The position numbers and the translations under genes are program-made. Below, one piece after another: positions 1 through 8,338 of a DNA stretch of 64,000 nucleotides (within the stretch, counting starts at the first letter, position 1; every line of letters starts with the position of its first letter). This DNA comes from Thiohalocapsa sp. ML1 (lineage in GTDB: Bacteria; Pseudomonadota; Gammaproteobacteria; Chromatiales; Chromatiaceae), in contig NZ_JABX01000003.1 of the NCBI RefSeq assembly GCF_001469165.1, positions 158,470-222,469 on the forward strand. The letters run 5' to 3'. The notes below the pieces were generated by a model. That model was not told the DNA's origin. It made no database searches and was given only the letters and a program-made list of their open reading frames with translations.

Positions 1-1326
1 CGGCACCAGCGCGCCGAACACCACCAGCGTCTGCACCGCGCCCGCGAGCACGAGGCGCTGCCACACTGGGATGCGCGTATAGCCGATCAGCACAATCACA
101 GTCGCGAGCCCCGCGACGGTGGTCAGCACATAGGCCCAATCGAGCACCCGCGCGCCCTCGGCGAGCTGCGCTTGCTCGTGCGCACGCTCCGCCTGCCCCG
201 CCAACAACGGTAACAGCAGCGGCAGCGCCGCCAGCAGCACCATAAACAGGAGCGGCGGGCCAAAGGCGAGCCAGCGGGATCGCAGCGCGTCGCGGTGGCG
301 CGCCATCAGGATGAACAACGGCGTGATGCCGTAGACCATGTAGTGTGGGAGCTTGGTGTCCGAGAACGAGAAGGTGACGAACACGAACAGGAACCACAAC
401 AGCAGGAACCGGTCCAGCGGCTCCGCCCACAAACTGCGCACCATGGGCAACAGGCGCAGAAACCAGCCCGTGAATGGCAACAGCACCACCGGCAGCATCA
501 CGAAGTAGTAGCCCGCAAAGCCCGCATGGCCGTGCTTGACGCCCCCGTAGCGCCCGACGTTATGGTCCAGGAAGAAGCTCTGAAAGAACCCCGGCCCGTC
601 GTCGATGAAGATCGCGAGATACCAGGGCCCGGCGACGGCGATGAACACGAGCCAGCCGAGCGGCGCCAACACCGCCCTCAGCCAATCCCGCCATCGCCCG
701 AGCGACAAGCAGTACGCAAAGCTCACCAGGAGCGGAAAGAATACCGCCACCGGCCCCTTGGTCAGAAAGCCCAAGCCCAGCCACAGGTACACCCGCAGCA
801 GCAGACCACGGCGTGGGGCCTTGGTCTCCAGCCAGCGATAGATATCGAAGAACGCGAGCGCCATGAACAGGTTCAGCACCGCGTCCGCCACCGCCGCCTT
901 GCCGATGATGGCCACTTGCAGCCCGAAGGCCATGATCAGCGCCGCCACCGTGGCGGTGGCCGCATCGAGGCGCCCGCGCACGAAGCCCCACAGCGCCGCC
1001 AGCCACAGCGTCGCGGCGATGGCGGACGGCAATCGCAACGCGAGCTCGTTGAAGCCGAGCACGCTGACCGATGCCGCCTGCAACCAGTAGATCAGCACCG
1101 GCTTGTCGTAGCGCGGCGCGCCGTCGCGGTGCGGCGTGATGAAGTTGCCGGACGCCAGCATCTCGCGGGTCGCCTCGGTGAAGGCGCCCTCGTCCAGGTC
1201 ATAGAGCGGCACCGCGCCCAACTGCCAGAAGAAGCCGAGCCAGACCGCGAGCGCCAGCAGTGCAAAGGCCGCCGGCGGCGCGAACAGCGAGCGCTGCCCA
1301 AGCCCCGGCTGTGCAGGAGCGCTCAA
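1..1326 (-). CDS. GT83 (ArnT-like) glycosyltransferase, 3' end outside window
   Basis: Inner-membrane glycosyltransferase expected to move a sugar from a polyprenyl-phosphate donor to lipid A or another envelope acceptor. Reading is open from position 1326 to the window edge (442 residues visible). The N-terminal part shows the acidic luminal motif LYDLDEGAF followed by repeated hydrophobic segments such as FFPLLVSFAYCLSL, the PMT/ArnT layout. The likely start is a TTG at 1326 that overlaps the TGA of the upstream GT2 gene (TTGA), so the two are translationally coupled; no ATG is available near the start. A GT2 polyprenyl-phosphate glycosyltransferase in front of a GT83 enzyme is a standard donor-maker plus transferase pair. 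The acceptor cannot be told from sequence. The C-terminus is not in the window. Confidence 0.85.
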   Translation of the reverse strand, partial: MSAPAQPGLGQRSLFAPPAAFALLALAVWLGFFWQLGAVPLYDLDEGAFTEATREMLASGNFITPHRDGAPRYDKPVLIYWLQAASVSVLGFNELALRLPSAIAATLWLAALWGFVRGRLDAATATVAALIMAFGLQVAIIGKAAVADAVLNLFMALAFFDIYRWLETKAPRRGLLLRVYLWLGLGFLTKGPVAVFFPLLVSFAYCLSLGRWRDWLRAVLAPLGWLVFIAVAGPWYLAIFIDDGPGFFQSFFLDHNVGRYGGVKHGHAGFAGYYFVMLPVVLLPFTGWFLRLLPMVRSLWAEPLDRFLLLWFLFVFVTFSFSDTKLPHYMVYGITPLFILMARHRDALRSRWLAFGPPLLFMVLLAALPLLLPLLAGQAERAHEQAQLAEGARVLDWAYVLTTVAGLATVIVLIGYTRIPVWQRLVLAGAVQTLVVFGALVP

Positions 1327-2384
1327 GCCGCCCCCTTCCAGCCCGCCCGCGCCGGGTCCGACTGCCAGCGGATGCAGTGATGCGTGCGCTCGCCGGAGGC
1401 GAAGAAGGTCCGCGACAGCACCTCCGCCAGCACCCCGGTGGTCAGGAATTGCAGCGACGCGACGATGAACAGGATGGCGACGAACAGCATGGGCCGCTGG
1501 CCGATGTCCTCGCCAAAACCGAACTTGACGATCATCAGCCAAGCCATCATCAGCCCGCCGACGGCGCCGAAGCCGAGCCCGATGCTGCCGAAGAAGTGCC
1601 CCGGCCGCGCGCCGTAGCGCAGGAAGAAGAACGCGACCAAGAGGTCCAGCAGCACGCGAAAGGTCCGCGAGAGCCCGTACTTGGACTCGCCGCGCTCGCG
1701 CGCACGGTGGCTCACGTCCGTCTCGCCGATGCGCGCCGGGTCCGTGATGGTGGCGACCCACACCGGGATGAACCGGTGCATCTCACCGAACAGCCGCACC
1801 TCCTTGATGATCTCCGCGCGATAGACCTTGAGGCTGCAGCCGTAGTCGTGCAGCGTTACGCCCGTCACGCGCCCAATCAGCGCGTTGGCGATGCGCGACG
1901 GCAGCTTGCGCTGCACCAGCGCGTCCTGACGGTTACGCCGCCAGCCCTGCAGCAGGTCAAGGTCCCGGTCGACCAGCTCCGCCACCATGCGCGGAATATC
2001 CGCCGGGTCGTTTTGCAGGTCGCCGTCCAGGCTCGCCACCAGATGGCCGCGCGCGGCATCGAAGCCCGCCTGCATCGCCGCCGTCTGGCCGAAGTTGCGC
2101 CGAAAGCGGATCACGCGCACGTGCGCACCGTAGTGCTCCACCGCCTCCTGCAAGCGCGCGGCCGTCGCGTCGCGGCTGCCGTCGTCCACCAGGATCAGCT
2201 CCCACGGGTGCCGATAGTCCGCGAGCCCCTCGTGCACGCGCGCCACCAGCGGCAGCACGTTGTCCGCCTCGCGATAGAGCGGGACCACGACGGAGAGGCT
2301 GCGCGGATCGGCTGCCGGCTCGGCCGGCAAGGGCGCAGAGATCGTCGCCGCGTCCGGCAGGGCATGGGGGTCGGGTTGGGTCAT
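1323..2384 (-). CDS. GT2 family polyprenyl-phosphate glycosyltransferase (DPM1/ArnC-like)
   Basis: 353 aa. Expected to transfer a sugar from a nucleotide-sugar to undecaprenyl phosphate, giving the donor used by the downstream GT83 enzyme. The N-terminal GT-A domain shows LSVVVPLYREADNV, the strand ELILVDDGSRDAT and the metal-binding SLDGDLQNDP motif, followed by a GSSL-type segment (DYGCSLKVYR). The C-terminal part carries two hydrophobic segments (about residues 250-320), as in ArnC/GtrB-type membrane-associated enzymes. The first ~27 residues are proline/alanine-rich and are probably not part of the fold, so the true start could be slightly downstream. It overlaps the next gene by four bases. 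Confidence 0.9.
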   Translation of the reverse strand: MTQPDPHALPDAATISAPLPAEPAADPRSLSVVVPLYREADNVLPLVARVHEGLADYRHPWELILVDDGSRDATAARLQEAVEHYGAHVRVIRFRRNFGQTAAMQAGFDAARGHLVASLDGDLQNDPADIPRMVAELVDRDLDLLQGWRRNRQDALVQRKLPSRIANALIGRVTGVTLHDYGCSLKVYRAEIIKEVRLFGEMHRFIPVWVATITDPARIGETDVSHRARERGESKYGLSRTFRVLLDLLVAFFFLRYGARPGHFFGSIGLGFGAVGGLMMAWLMIVKFGFGEDIGQRPMLFVAILFIVASLQFLTTGVLAEVLSRTFFASGERTHHCIRWQSDPARAGWKGAA

Positions 2385-2700
2385 GGATGCTGCTGACGGC
2401 TGTCACCGCTGTCGCGGCGTGGCGCGCAGCTTAAGCGCAGTGCCCCGGGGCGTCCACCGCGGGAACCGAGGCTCCGCGACGTCGACCATCGAAGTACTGA
2501 CCACTGCATCCCACGCCGACGCCATATCGGCATGCGCTGGCTGAGTGGCGCAATAGATCGTTGCGCATGCCGCGCTGTCGCAAGGCATGCGAGTGGGTGT
2601 ACGCTTGCCGACAAGCGTCCAACACCGGACCGAACGCGATGGCCAGAGGCCATCGACAGCGCCCGTGGGCGCGCCCGCGAGATGACAGGCGACATCACGC
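2385..2700. other. Intergenic region between divergent genes
   Basis: About 316 bp between the GT2 gene (minus) and the DUF4160 gene (plus). Short open frames exist on the minus strand but have arginine/serine-rich, low-quality translations and no recognisable domain. It presumably holds divergent promoters; no convincing -35/-10 pair, operator or hairpin was found. Confidence 0.4.
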
Positions 2701-3006
2701 ATGCCTAAGCTGTACGAGTACTTTGGCCTGGTGATCTTCTTCTACGCCAACGAGCACGAGCCGGTGCATGTTCACGGCAACTGCCAGGGCAGGGAAGGGC
2801 GTGCGGAGCTGATCATCGTCGATGGCGTCATCACCGAGATCCGCTTCGGCGGAGCTGCCGGCCGCGCGCCGCTTGCGGCGAAAGAGGCGGTACTGTTCAA
2901 GGAGATCGTCACGGCCCGCGCTGAGGACATCGTGCGGAAGTGGATCGACTTCTTCGTCCTGAACAAGCCCGTGCCGAGCGAGCGCATCACCCGGAGGCTG
3001 AAATGA
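2701..3006 (+). CDS. DUF4160 domain protein
   Basis: 101 aa. Matches DUF4160: N-terminal MPKLYEYFGLVIFFYANEH, then EPVHVHG, the family hallmark, and a C-terminal helix ending in a short basic tail. DUF4160 proteins are almost always paired with DUF2442 proteins, as here, and the pair is often listed as a putative toxin-antitoxin or helicase-associated module with no proven function. The stop codon overlaps the DUF2442 start (ATGA at 3003-3006), so they are translated together. Function is unknown. Confidence 0.85.
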   Translation: MPKLYEYFGLVIFFYANEHEPVHVHGNCQGREGRAELIIVDGVITEIRFGGAAGRAPLAAKEAVLFKEIVTARAEDIVRKWIDFFVLNKPVPSERITRRLK

Positions 3007-3284
3007 ACGACCCCAAGATCGACATTCAAAGCGCCGAGTGGGAAGGCGAGTACCGCATCCGGTTGCACTTCGACGACGGCAGCCGTCAAACCGTCGATTT
3101 TCTGCCCTTCCTGTCCCAGTCCCGGCATCCCGACATCCGCGCCTTTCTCGATCAGCGCCGCTTCAGGGCCTTCCGGGTGGAATACGGCAACCTGCTCTGG
3201 GGCGATTTCGATCTCTGCTTCCCGATCATGGACCTCTACCGCAACCGGATCAGCCACCAGGCAGAGGGTGAGGCGGCGGCCTGA
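3003..3284 (+). CDS. DUF2442 domain protein
   Basis: 93 aa. The core YRIRLHFDDGSRQTVDFLPF, then a partly variable middle and a final DLYRNRI segment fit DUF2442. A longer in-frame reading from 2940 exists, but the ATG at 3003 overlaps the DUF4160 stop in the ATGA arrangement typical of this pair, so it is taken as the start. The partner context suggests a two-protein complex; possible toxin-antitoxin role is only an inference from genome neighbourhoods of the family. Confidence 0.85.
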   Translation: MNDPKIDIQSAEWEGEYRIRLHFDDGSRQTVDFLPFLSQSRHPDIRAFLDQRRFRAFRVEYGNLLWGDFDLCFPIMDLYRNRISHQAEGEAAA

Positions 3285-3289
3285 AGGCC

Positions 3290-3676
3290 GTGCCGGCTCA
3301 GACGGTGATGTTCGAGCAAGCCGCCACCCTGCACCTGTCCGGCGAGCTCATCTGCAACGTCCGCTATCCGGACCCCTGGCGCTTTCTCGCCGGCGAGTCC
3401 CAGCGCAAGGACGTAGACGCCTTCCTCGCCCGCCTGGGCCGGCGGCTGGCCTGCACCCGCCAGGGCGGTGCTTGGTTCGCGGCCTACCAACAGATCGGCA
3501 CCGATGAGCGCCGGGCGCTGCGGGAGGCCTTCGCAGACATCAAGCACACCCTGTGGTTCTTGGTGGGAATCTTCGTTCTCGTCATGCAGGCGGTGCGCCA
3601 AGACCAGTTCCTGGCACCGGGCAGCCTCATCAAGGCGAGCCGGGTCATGGCCGCCATCGACGAGAACCCCCGGTAG
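3290..3676 (+). CDS. Hypothetical protein, possibly C-terminally truncated
   Basis: 128 aa from a GTG at 3290, only five bases after the DUF2442 stop. No named domain is recognised. The protein has a beta-rich N-terminus (LHLSGELICNVRYPD), a basic middle (FLARLGRRLACTR) and a helical hydrophobic segment (TLWFLVGIFVLVMQAVRQD). The reading stops abruptly after an IDENPR segment and is followed by fragments of what looks like the next gene of the same ancestral operon, so the C-terminus has probably been lost in a deletion. Alternative start: the ATG at 3308. Confidence 0.5.
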   Translation: MPAQTVMFEQAATLHLSGELICNVRYPDPWRFLAGESQRKDVDAFLARLGRRLACTRQGGAWFAAYQQIGTDERRALREAFADIKHTLWFLVGIFVLVMQAVRQDQFLAPGSLIKASRVMAAIDENPR

Positions 3677-3722
3677 TCGAGCACCATGGCCATCGCGGCA
3701 TCCCAATGATCCCGGGATGCCC

Positions 3723-3900
3723 ATGAAGATCGATTTCCCCAAGCAGGCGTACCAGGCGCTGGTCGAGATGCTCCTCATCGCCGATTGGGTGCTGCACGGG
3801 CACGAGGTTGAGGCGGCCGATGCGACCCGCCCTTTGAGGCGCTGCGCAAGAAGTGCTTGGGCGAGGCCGGGCTGCGGACCGCCGATCAAACGACCTTTTT
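3723..3900 (+). pseudogene. Frameshifted and truncated gene remnant
   Basis: Starts with a good ATG and a coherent stretch (MKIDFPKQAYQALVEMLLIA, then DWVLHGHEVE), then the sensible translation continues only in another frame (FEALRKKCLGEAG) from about 3829. The coherent part runs into the 3' end of hicB on the opposite strand. It looks like the 5' part of a small gene whose frame was broken and whose 3' end was replaced when hicAB arrived. The family is not recognised. Confidence 0.5.
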
Positions 3901-4323
3901 GAAACGAATCTCCACGGTTGCCCCGAGAGCGGCAGCTGCGTGCTTGAGCGACTTCAAAGTTAGGTTGGAGCCCATCTTTTCCATGCGTTGATAGGCTTGA
4001 TACGACTTACCGAGCGTTTTCGCCACCTGGGCTAACGACTTGTGCTGCTGCATGCGCAAGATATACAACATGACGGGAGCCGCCACATCCGCGCTCAACG
4101 GGATACCGACCTCACCGTCTCGAATAGCGCTCGGCAAGGGAATGTCCAGGTCCTGCGCCGCCATGGATTCGAGAACGCCGTCGAGCGCCTCCTGCGCGTT
4201 GAAGATCGCCTCTTCCAGGGTCTCCCCCCAGCTGAAAACGTTCTCCAGGTCGCGAAAGGTCACGATAATCCCGTCCTCGTCATGCGACAAGGTGGCACCG
4301 TAGATCAATTCCAACTCCAACAT
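3886..4323 (-). CDS. hicB: HicB family antitoxin with C-terminal HTH
   Basis: 145 aa. The N-terminal half is a HicB partial RNase-H fold (YGATLSHDEDGIIVTFRDL, then the GETLEEAIFNAQEAL helix). The C-terminal half (about residues 85-140) is an HTH_XRE-type DNA-binding domain (SLAQVAKTLGKSYQAYQRME). HicB binds and neutralises HicA and represses the operon. It lies downstream of hicA on the same strand, but 107 bp separate the two genes instead of the usual few bases, so HicB may have its own promoter. Confidence 0.9.
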   Translation of the reverse strand: MLELELIYGATLSHDEDGIIVTFRDLENVFSWGETLEEAIFNAQEALDGVLESMAAQDLDIPLPSAIRDGEVGIPLSADVAAPVMLYILRMQQHKSLAQVAKTLGKSYQAYQRMEKMGSNLTLKSLKHAAAALGATVEIRFKKVV

Positions 4324-4382
4324 AGCGTACCTACCGACCGATACTTTGATAACGCGTTTTCAGCGCTTCAGATTCCGGCTAT

Positions 4383-4413
4383 GCGGGTGCCGGGGACTTG
4401 CCTCGGCACCCGC
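4383..4413. other. Perfect 10-bp hairpin between hicA and hicB
   Basis: Inverted repeat GCGGGTGCCG / CGGCACCCGC with an 11-nt loop, inside the hicA-hicB spacer. There is no following T-run on the minus strand, so it is more likely an attenuator or an inserted palindrome than a strong terminator. Confidence 0.5.
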
Positions 4414-4430
4414 TCGCCGCTCGTAGCCGC

Positions 4431-4628
4431 CTAATCCTGCGAGAGCTTCACACCCGTCTGACGCTCCAAGGCGGAGATCAGACTCTTCGGGATGTCCCGT
4501 CCCGCACGGACCGGCACGGGGCGAAAGCCCTCTTTCTTCATGATGTGATGACTTCCTTTAATCCGGTCCAAAACCCAACCGTTTTCTTTCAATTTCTTAA
4601 CTGCATCTTTCCCCGTCATGCGCCCCAC
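4431..4628 (-). CDS. hicA: HicA family mRNA interferase toxin
   Basis: 65 aa, normal HicA length. The double-stranded-RNA-binding-like fold is clear: MTGKDAVKKLKENGWVLDRI, then the catalytic-histidine motif GSHHIMKK and the basic strand VPVRAGRDIPKSL. HicA cleaves mRNA in ribosome-independent fashion and is held inactive by HicB, encoded downstream. Translation could also begin at the Met at residue 4. Base composition here is less GC-rich than the neighbours, which fits horizontal acquisition. Confidence 0.92.
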   Translation of the reverse strand: MGRMTGKDAVKKLKENGWVLDRIKGSHHIMKKEGFRPVPVRAGRDIPKSLISALERQTGVKLSQD

Positions 4629-5058
4629 CGAACAAAAAACGTTTTACAAAATACATAATTCCACTTCTCGCAGTAAATTCGAGCAATCCCGTCGCAGATG
4701 GAAGTCTACATAACGCAGGCTGGACACACAACTTTTATGTTGTGCTTGGGTCGCCGCGACGAGCCCAGCTTCAGGCTTTGCGGCGCCCCGCTCGCCCAGG
4801 TGGACAGATTCGGACCTAGCTCCGGCTGGACGCAGCGGCGCCCGGGTTCGGCCGGGCGTGGCGATGGGCTCGGGACCGCGTAGGGACGTGGGGCCGGGTT
4901 CGGCGCGCGGGCGCCACTGGACAGCCCGGACCCGGCCAGACACACTCACCCGCTGAATTTCGACGGAAGATGCCGATGCGACTTGTCTCCCTTGCCGCTG
5001 CGCCGGCAGTCGATGCACGGCGCCGGTCGTGCAGCGATCCGCGCCGAATCGCAGCCCG
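4629..5058. other. Intergenic region upstream of ruvB
   Basis: About 430 bp between the divergent hicA and ruvB genes. The hicA-proximal 80 bp is AT-richer and probably contains the hicA promoter. The rest is GC-rich with several imperfect palindromes. No small gene is convincing. ruvA and ruvC, which usually precede ruvB, are not in this region. Confidence 0.4.
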
Positions 5059-6111
5059 ATGAGCGAGCCGGAGCGCCTCATCACCCCCGCCGAGTCCGCC
5101 GACGACGGCGCGCTCGACCGTGCCATCCGCCCGCGCCGGCTGGCGGACTACGTTGGCCAGCCCGCCGTGCGCGAGCAGATGGAGATCTTCATCGGTGCCG
5201 CCCGCGGTCGCGGCGAGGCGCTCGATCACACGCTCATCTTCGGCCCGCCCGGGCTCGGCAAGACCACGCTGTCGCACATCATCGCCCACGAGATGCAGGT
5301 GAACCTGCGCCAGACCTCGGGCCCGGTGCTGGAGAAGCCCGGCGACCTCGCCGCGCTGCTCACCAACCTCGACGCCGGTGACGTGCTGTTCGTGGACGAG
5401 ATCCACCGTCTTAGCCCCGTGGTCGAGGAGATCCTCTATCCCGCCCTGGAGGACTTCCAGCTCGACATCATGATCGGCGAGGGCCCCGCCGCGCGCTCCA
5501 TCAAGCTCGACCTGCCGCCCTTCACGCTGGTCGGTGCCACCACCCGCGCCGGCCTGCTGACCAGCCCGCTGCGCGACCGCTTCGGCATCGTGCAGCGGCT
5601 GGAGTACTACAGTGCCGAGGACCTCACCCACATCGTGCGGCGCTCCGCGGCGATCCTGGCCATCGATACCGAGCCCGACGGCGCCGCCGAGATCGCCCGG
5701 CGCTCCCGCGGCACGCCGCGCATCGCCAACCGGCTGCTGCGGCGCGTGCGGGACTTCGCACAGGTGAAGGCGGGCGGGCAGATCACCCGGGCCGTGGCCG
5801 ACCAGGCGCTGGGCATGCTGAAGGTGGACGCGCTCGGCTTCGACCACATGGACCGCCGGCTGCTCCAGGCCGTCATCGAGAAGTTCGACGGCGGCCCGGT
5901 GGGCGTGGAGAGCCTCGCCGCCGCCATCGGCGAGGAGCGCGGCACCATCGAGGACGTGCTCGAGCCCTTCCTGATCCAACAGGGCTATCTGATGCGCACG
6001 CCACGCGGGCGCATGGCGACACAGAGCGCCTATCGCCACTTTGGACTTGCGCCGCCGCGGCGGGACGCGGCGCCGGTGGCGGATCTGTTCGATGGTGCAG
6101 CAGACCCTTAG
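5059..6111 (+). CDS. ruvB: Holliday junction branch migration ATPase RuvB
   Basis: 350 aa. Hexameric AAA+ motor of the RuvABC complex that drives branch migration of Holliday junctions. Sequence shows the family opening [14 protein letters not shown], Walker [10 protein letters not shown], Walker [10 protein letters not shown], the sensor [17 protein letters not shown] with the arginine finger, and the C-terminal winged helix ([15 protein letters not shown]). An in-frame ATG lies ten codons upstream at 5029, but the ATG at 5059 (MSEPERLI) gives the usual length. ruvB stands alone, without ruvA or ruvC next to it. Two copies of CTTAGTAACGA follow at the stop codon. Confidence 0.97.
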   Translation: MSEPERLITPAESADDGALDRAIRPRRLADYVGQPAVREQMEIFIGAARGRGEALDHTLIFGPPGLGKTTLSHIIAHEMQVNLRQTSGPVLEKPGDLAALLTNLDAGDVLFVDEIHRLSPVVEEILYPALEDFQLDIMIGEGPAARSIKLDLPPFTLVGATTRAGLLTSPLRDRFGIVQRLEYYSAEDLTHIVRRSAAILAIDTEPDGAAEIARRSRGTPRIANRLLRRVRDFAQVKAGGQITRAVADQALGMLKVDALGFDHMDRRLLQAVIEKFDGGPVGVESLAAAIGEERGTIEDVLEPFLIQQGYLMRTPRGRMATQSAYRHFGLAPPRRDAAPVADLFDGAADP

Positions 6112-6159
6112 TAACGACCTTAGTAACGAGTCAAGAACAAGTTACACATCCCCTTGAAC

Positions 6160-6243
6160 CTACGAAACACGCGAAAAGCGCGAGAATTTCAGCGAACCCC
6201 GACTGTCCGGCTTGTTCTTTCGCGTATTTCGCGTGTTTCGTAG
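6160..6243. repeat. Long inverted repeat with 17-bp perfect arms
   Basis: Arms at 6160-6176 and 6227-6243 (CTACGAAACACGCGAAA and its complement) with a 50-bp loop. It lies in the gap between ruvB and the thioredoxin gene and could fold into a strong stem in RNA. Motifs of the form TTTCGCGTGTTTCGTAG are a dispersed non-coding repeat type in many bacteria; in this position it may also end ruvB transcription. Confidence 0.7.
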
Positions 6244-6350
6244 TTGAAAAAACTGCGTTGCTTGTTTTTGATCTGTTACCAAGTCGTTCAACTTGTTGCT
6301 GAAGCGTCCCTTAGCCGCGGTTGCTCCGTTCCCCACGACAAGGTCAAGCT

Positions 6351-6410
6351 TGTCGTTGTCGTTGTCGTTGTCGTCTTGCTGAATCCCGATGAACGATAAC
6401 GACAACGACG
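6351..6410. repeat. GTTGTC-type dispersed repeat, inverted copy
   Basis: A tract of repeated GTTGTC hexamers (6351-6374) faces a complementary tract (6394-6410), giving a hairpin. The same core GTTGTCGTTGTCGT occurs at 13344-13362 and, inverted, at 32286-32310, all outside genes. Confidence 0.65.
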
Positions 6411-6523
6411 CGAAGGCCTCACCGGCACGGGGATTCCCGATCACCGCGCCGCAAATCCGCGTTGAGCTTCGCCCCGGCTGCCCCACCATCGGCACTTCAC
6501 AACAACAACGACGGTAACCACCA

Positions 6524-7567
6524 ATGACGAGGCTTCTCTGCCTGTTGCTGCTCGCGGCAGCGCCGGTGACACAGCCGGCGCTGGCCGCAACCGATGCCGA
6601 GGTGCTGACCCAGCTCGAAAACCCCGGCTATCAAGCCAAGCCCGACTGGTTCAAGAATTCTTTCCTGGACATCCGCGAGGACGTCGCCGAGGCCACCGCG
6701 GCCGGCAAGCGCGTGCTGCTGTATTTCTACCAGGACGGCTGCCCGTACTGCGAAAAGCTCCTGCGCGAGAACTTCGGCGATCGCGCGATCAGCGAGACGG
6801 CCCGGGACGGCTTCGACGTCATCGCCATCAACCTCTGGGGCGATCGCGAGGTCACCGGCACCGACGGCGCGCAGACGACCGAGAAGGCCTTCGCGGCGGC
6901 GCTGGGCGTGCAGTACACGCCGACCATCCTGCTGCTGGACGAGGACGCCGCCACGGTGCTGCGCATCGACGGCTACTACCCGCCGAACCAGTTCCATGCC
7001 GGCCTGCAATACGTGGCGTTGAAGCGCGAGCAGGCGGGCGAGGCCTTCCGGGACTTCTACCACCGTCAGGACGCCGAGGCCGCCAGCGGCAAGCTGCACC
7101 AAGAGCCGGGCTTCCTCACGCCGCCGATCAAGCTCGCGGACAACCGTGCGGAGAGCACGCGCGCGCTGGTGGTCATGTTCGAGCAGCCCGTTTGCGCCGC
7201 CTGCGACGAGCTGCATCAAGACATCCTGCGCCGCGACCCCGTGGCCCTGGCGCTGACCAACCTGGACGCCGCCGTCGTCGATGCCTTCTCGCCGCAGACC
7301 ATCCAGACGCCGGACGGCCGCGAGCTGCAGGCCCGCGACTGGGCCGCCGAGCTCGGCATCAACTACACGCCGAGCCTCGTATTCTTCGATGGGGACGGCA
7401 AAGAGGTCTTCCGCACCGACGGCTATCTGCGCGGCTTTCACGTCCACGGCGTGCTGGACTACATCGCCACCGGTGCCTACCGCCACCAGCCCAACTTCCA
7501 GCGCTGGCTGCAGCATCGCACCGACGCGCTGCATGCCCGCGGCATCGACTACGACCTGATGGAATGA
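6524..7567 (+). CDS. Secreted double-thioredoxin-fold protein (SoxW-like)
   Basis: 347 aa. A Sec signal peptide (MTRLLCLLLLAAAPVTQPALA) directs it to the periplasm. Two thioredoxin-like domains follow. The first carries a CPYC redox motif (YQDGCPYCEKLL, about residues 70-80) and the cis-proline strand VQYTPTILLLD; the second carries an unusual CAAC motif (EQPVCAACDELH) and another cis-proline strand (INYTPSLVFFDGDG). The first domain resembles SoxW/thioredoxin proteins of sulfur oxidisers; the duplicate could act as a relay or specificity domain. The stop overlaps the next start (ATGA), linking it to the SGNH lipoprotein. Confidence 0.85.
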   Translation: MTRLLCLLLLAAAPVTQPALAATDAEVLTQLENPGYQAKPDWFKNSFLDIREDVAEATAAGKRVLLYFYQDGCPYCEKLLRENFGDRAISETARDGFDVIAINLWGDREVTGTDGAQTTEKAFAAALGVQYTPTILLLDEDAATVLRIDGYYPPNQFHAGLQYVALKREQAGEAFRDFYHRQDAEAASGKLHQEPGFLTPPIKLADNRAESTRALVVMFEQPVCAACDELHQDILRRDPVALALTNLDAAVVDAFSPQTIQTPDGRELQARDWAAELGINYTPSLVFFDGDGKEVFRTDGYLRGFHVHGVLDYIATGAYRHQPNFQRWLQHRTDALHARGIDYDLME

Positions 7568-8217
7568 CGGAACCTGAGCGCACCGACCACCGCCGGCGCT
7601 TGCCGCCGGCCCTCATCGGCCTGTTCCTGCTCCTGCTGCTAGCCGGCTGCGGCGGCGGCCCGGAGCTGGCGCGGCTGCCGCCCGGCACCGTGGTGCTCGC
7701 CTTCGGCGACAGCCTCACCGCCGGCACGGGCGCGGGCTCCGGCGAAGACTACCCGAGCCGGCTTGCGGCGCTGTCGGGCCTTCAGGTCATCAACGCCGGC
7801 ATTCCGGGCGAGCAGAGCGCGCAGGGTCTAGCCCGTTTGCCCGGACTGCTCGCCGAGCACCGCCCCGCGCTGGTGCTGCTCTGCCACGGCGGCAACGACA
7901 TCCTGCGCCGCAGCGACGGCGAGCAGCTACGCGCCGACTTGCGCGCCAACTTTCGCGGCATGATCGAGGCGGCGCGCGCATCCGGTGCCGACGTGATGCT
8001 GCTCGCGGTGCCGACGCTCGGCCTCGGCCTGCGACCGCACCCTGCCTATGCCGACCTTGCGAAAGAGCACGGCCTCGTCATCGAGCAACGCGCCCTCACC
8101 GACGTGCTGTCCGACCCCGCGCTCAAGGCCGACGGCGTGCACCCCAACGGCGCCGGCTACGGCCTGCTCGCGGAGCGGCTCGACCGGCTGCTGCGGGAGC
8201 GCGGCGCCTTACCCTGA
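7564..8217 (+). CDS. SGNH/GDSL hydrolase lipoprotein (arylesterase/TesA-like)
   Basis: 217 aa. The start at 7564 overlaps the preceding stop. After a short basic leader there is a hydrophobic stretch ending in a lipobox (LLLLAGC), so a membrane-anchored periplasmic lipoprotein is expected. The four SGNH blocks are visible: GDSLTAG (Ser), NAGIPGE (Gly), GGNDILR (Asn) and DGVHPNGAGY (Asp/His). Members hydrolyse esters or thioesters of lipids. Co-translation with the thioredoxin protein hints at a shared envelope role, which is inference only. Confidence 0.88.
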   Translation: MTEPERTDHRRRLPPALIGLFLLLLLAGCGGGPELARLPPGTVVLAFGDSLTAGTGAGSGEDYPSRLAALSGLQVINAGIPGEQSAQGLARLPGLLAEHRPALVLLCHGGNDILRRSDGEQLRADLRANFRGMIEAARASGADVMLLAVPTLGLGLRPHPAYADLAKEHGLVIEQRALTDVLSDPALKADGVHPNGAGYGLLAERLDRLLRERGALP

Positions 8218-8338
8218 GCCGAACGAGCGCCGATGTTGGTTAGGCCCGACCGGAAACCGCGCTAACGGTCGCGCGGCACTTGTGCTAAATGCGCGGCTTG
8301 AGTCGCGTAACGCATTGTTATTCTGTAGTTCAGCCGCT

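Noticed and set aside
295..2396. Long plus-strand open frames over the glycosyltransferase genes
   Set aside because: Their translations are Arg/Gln/His-rich with no motif and are antisense shadows of the GT83 and GT2 genes, as expected in GC-rich DNA.
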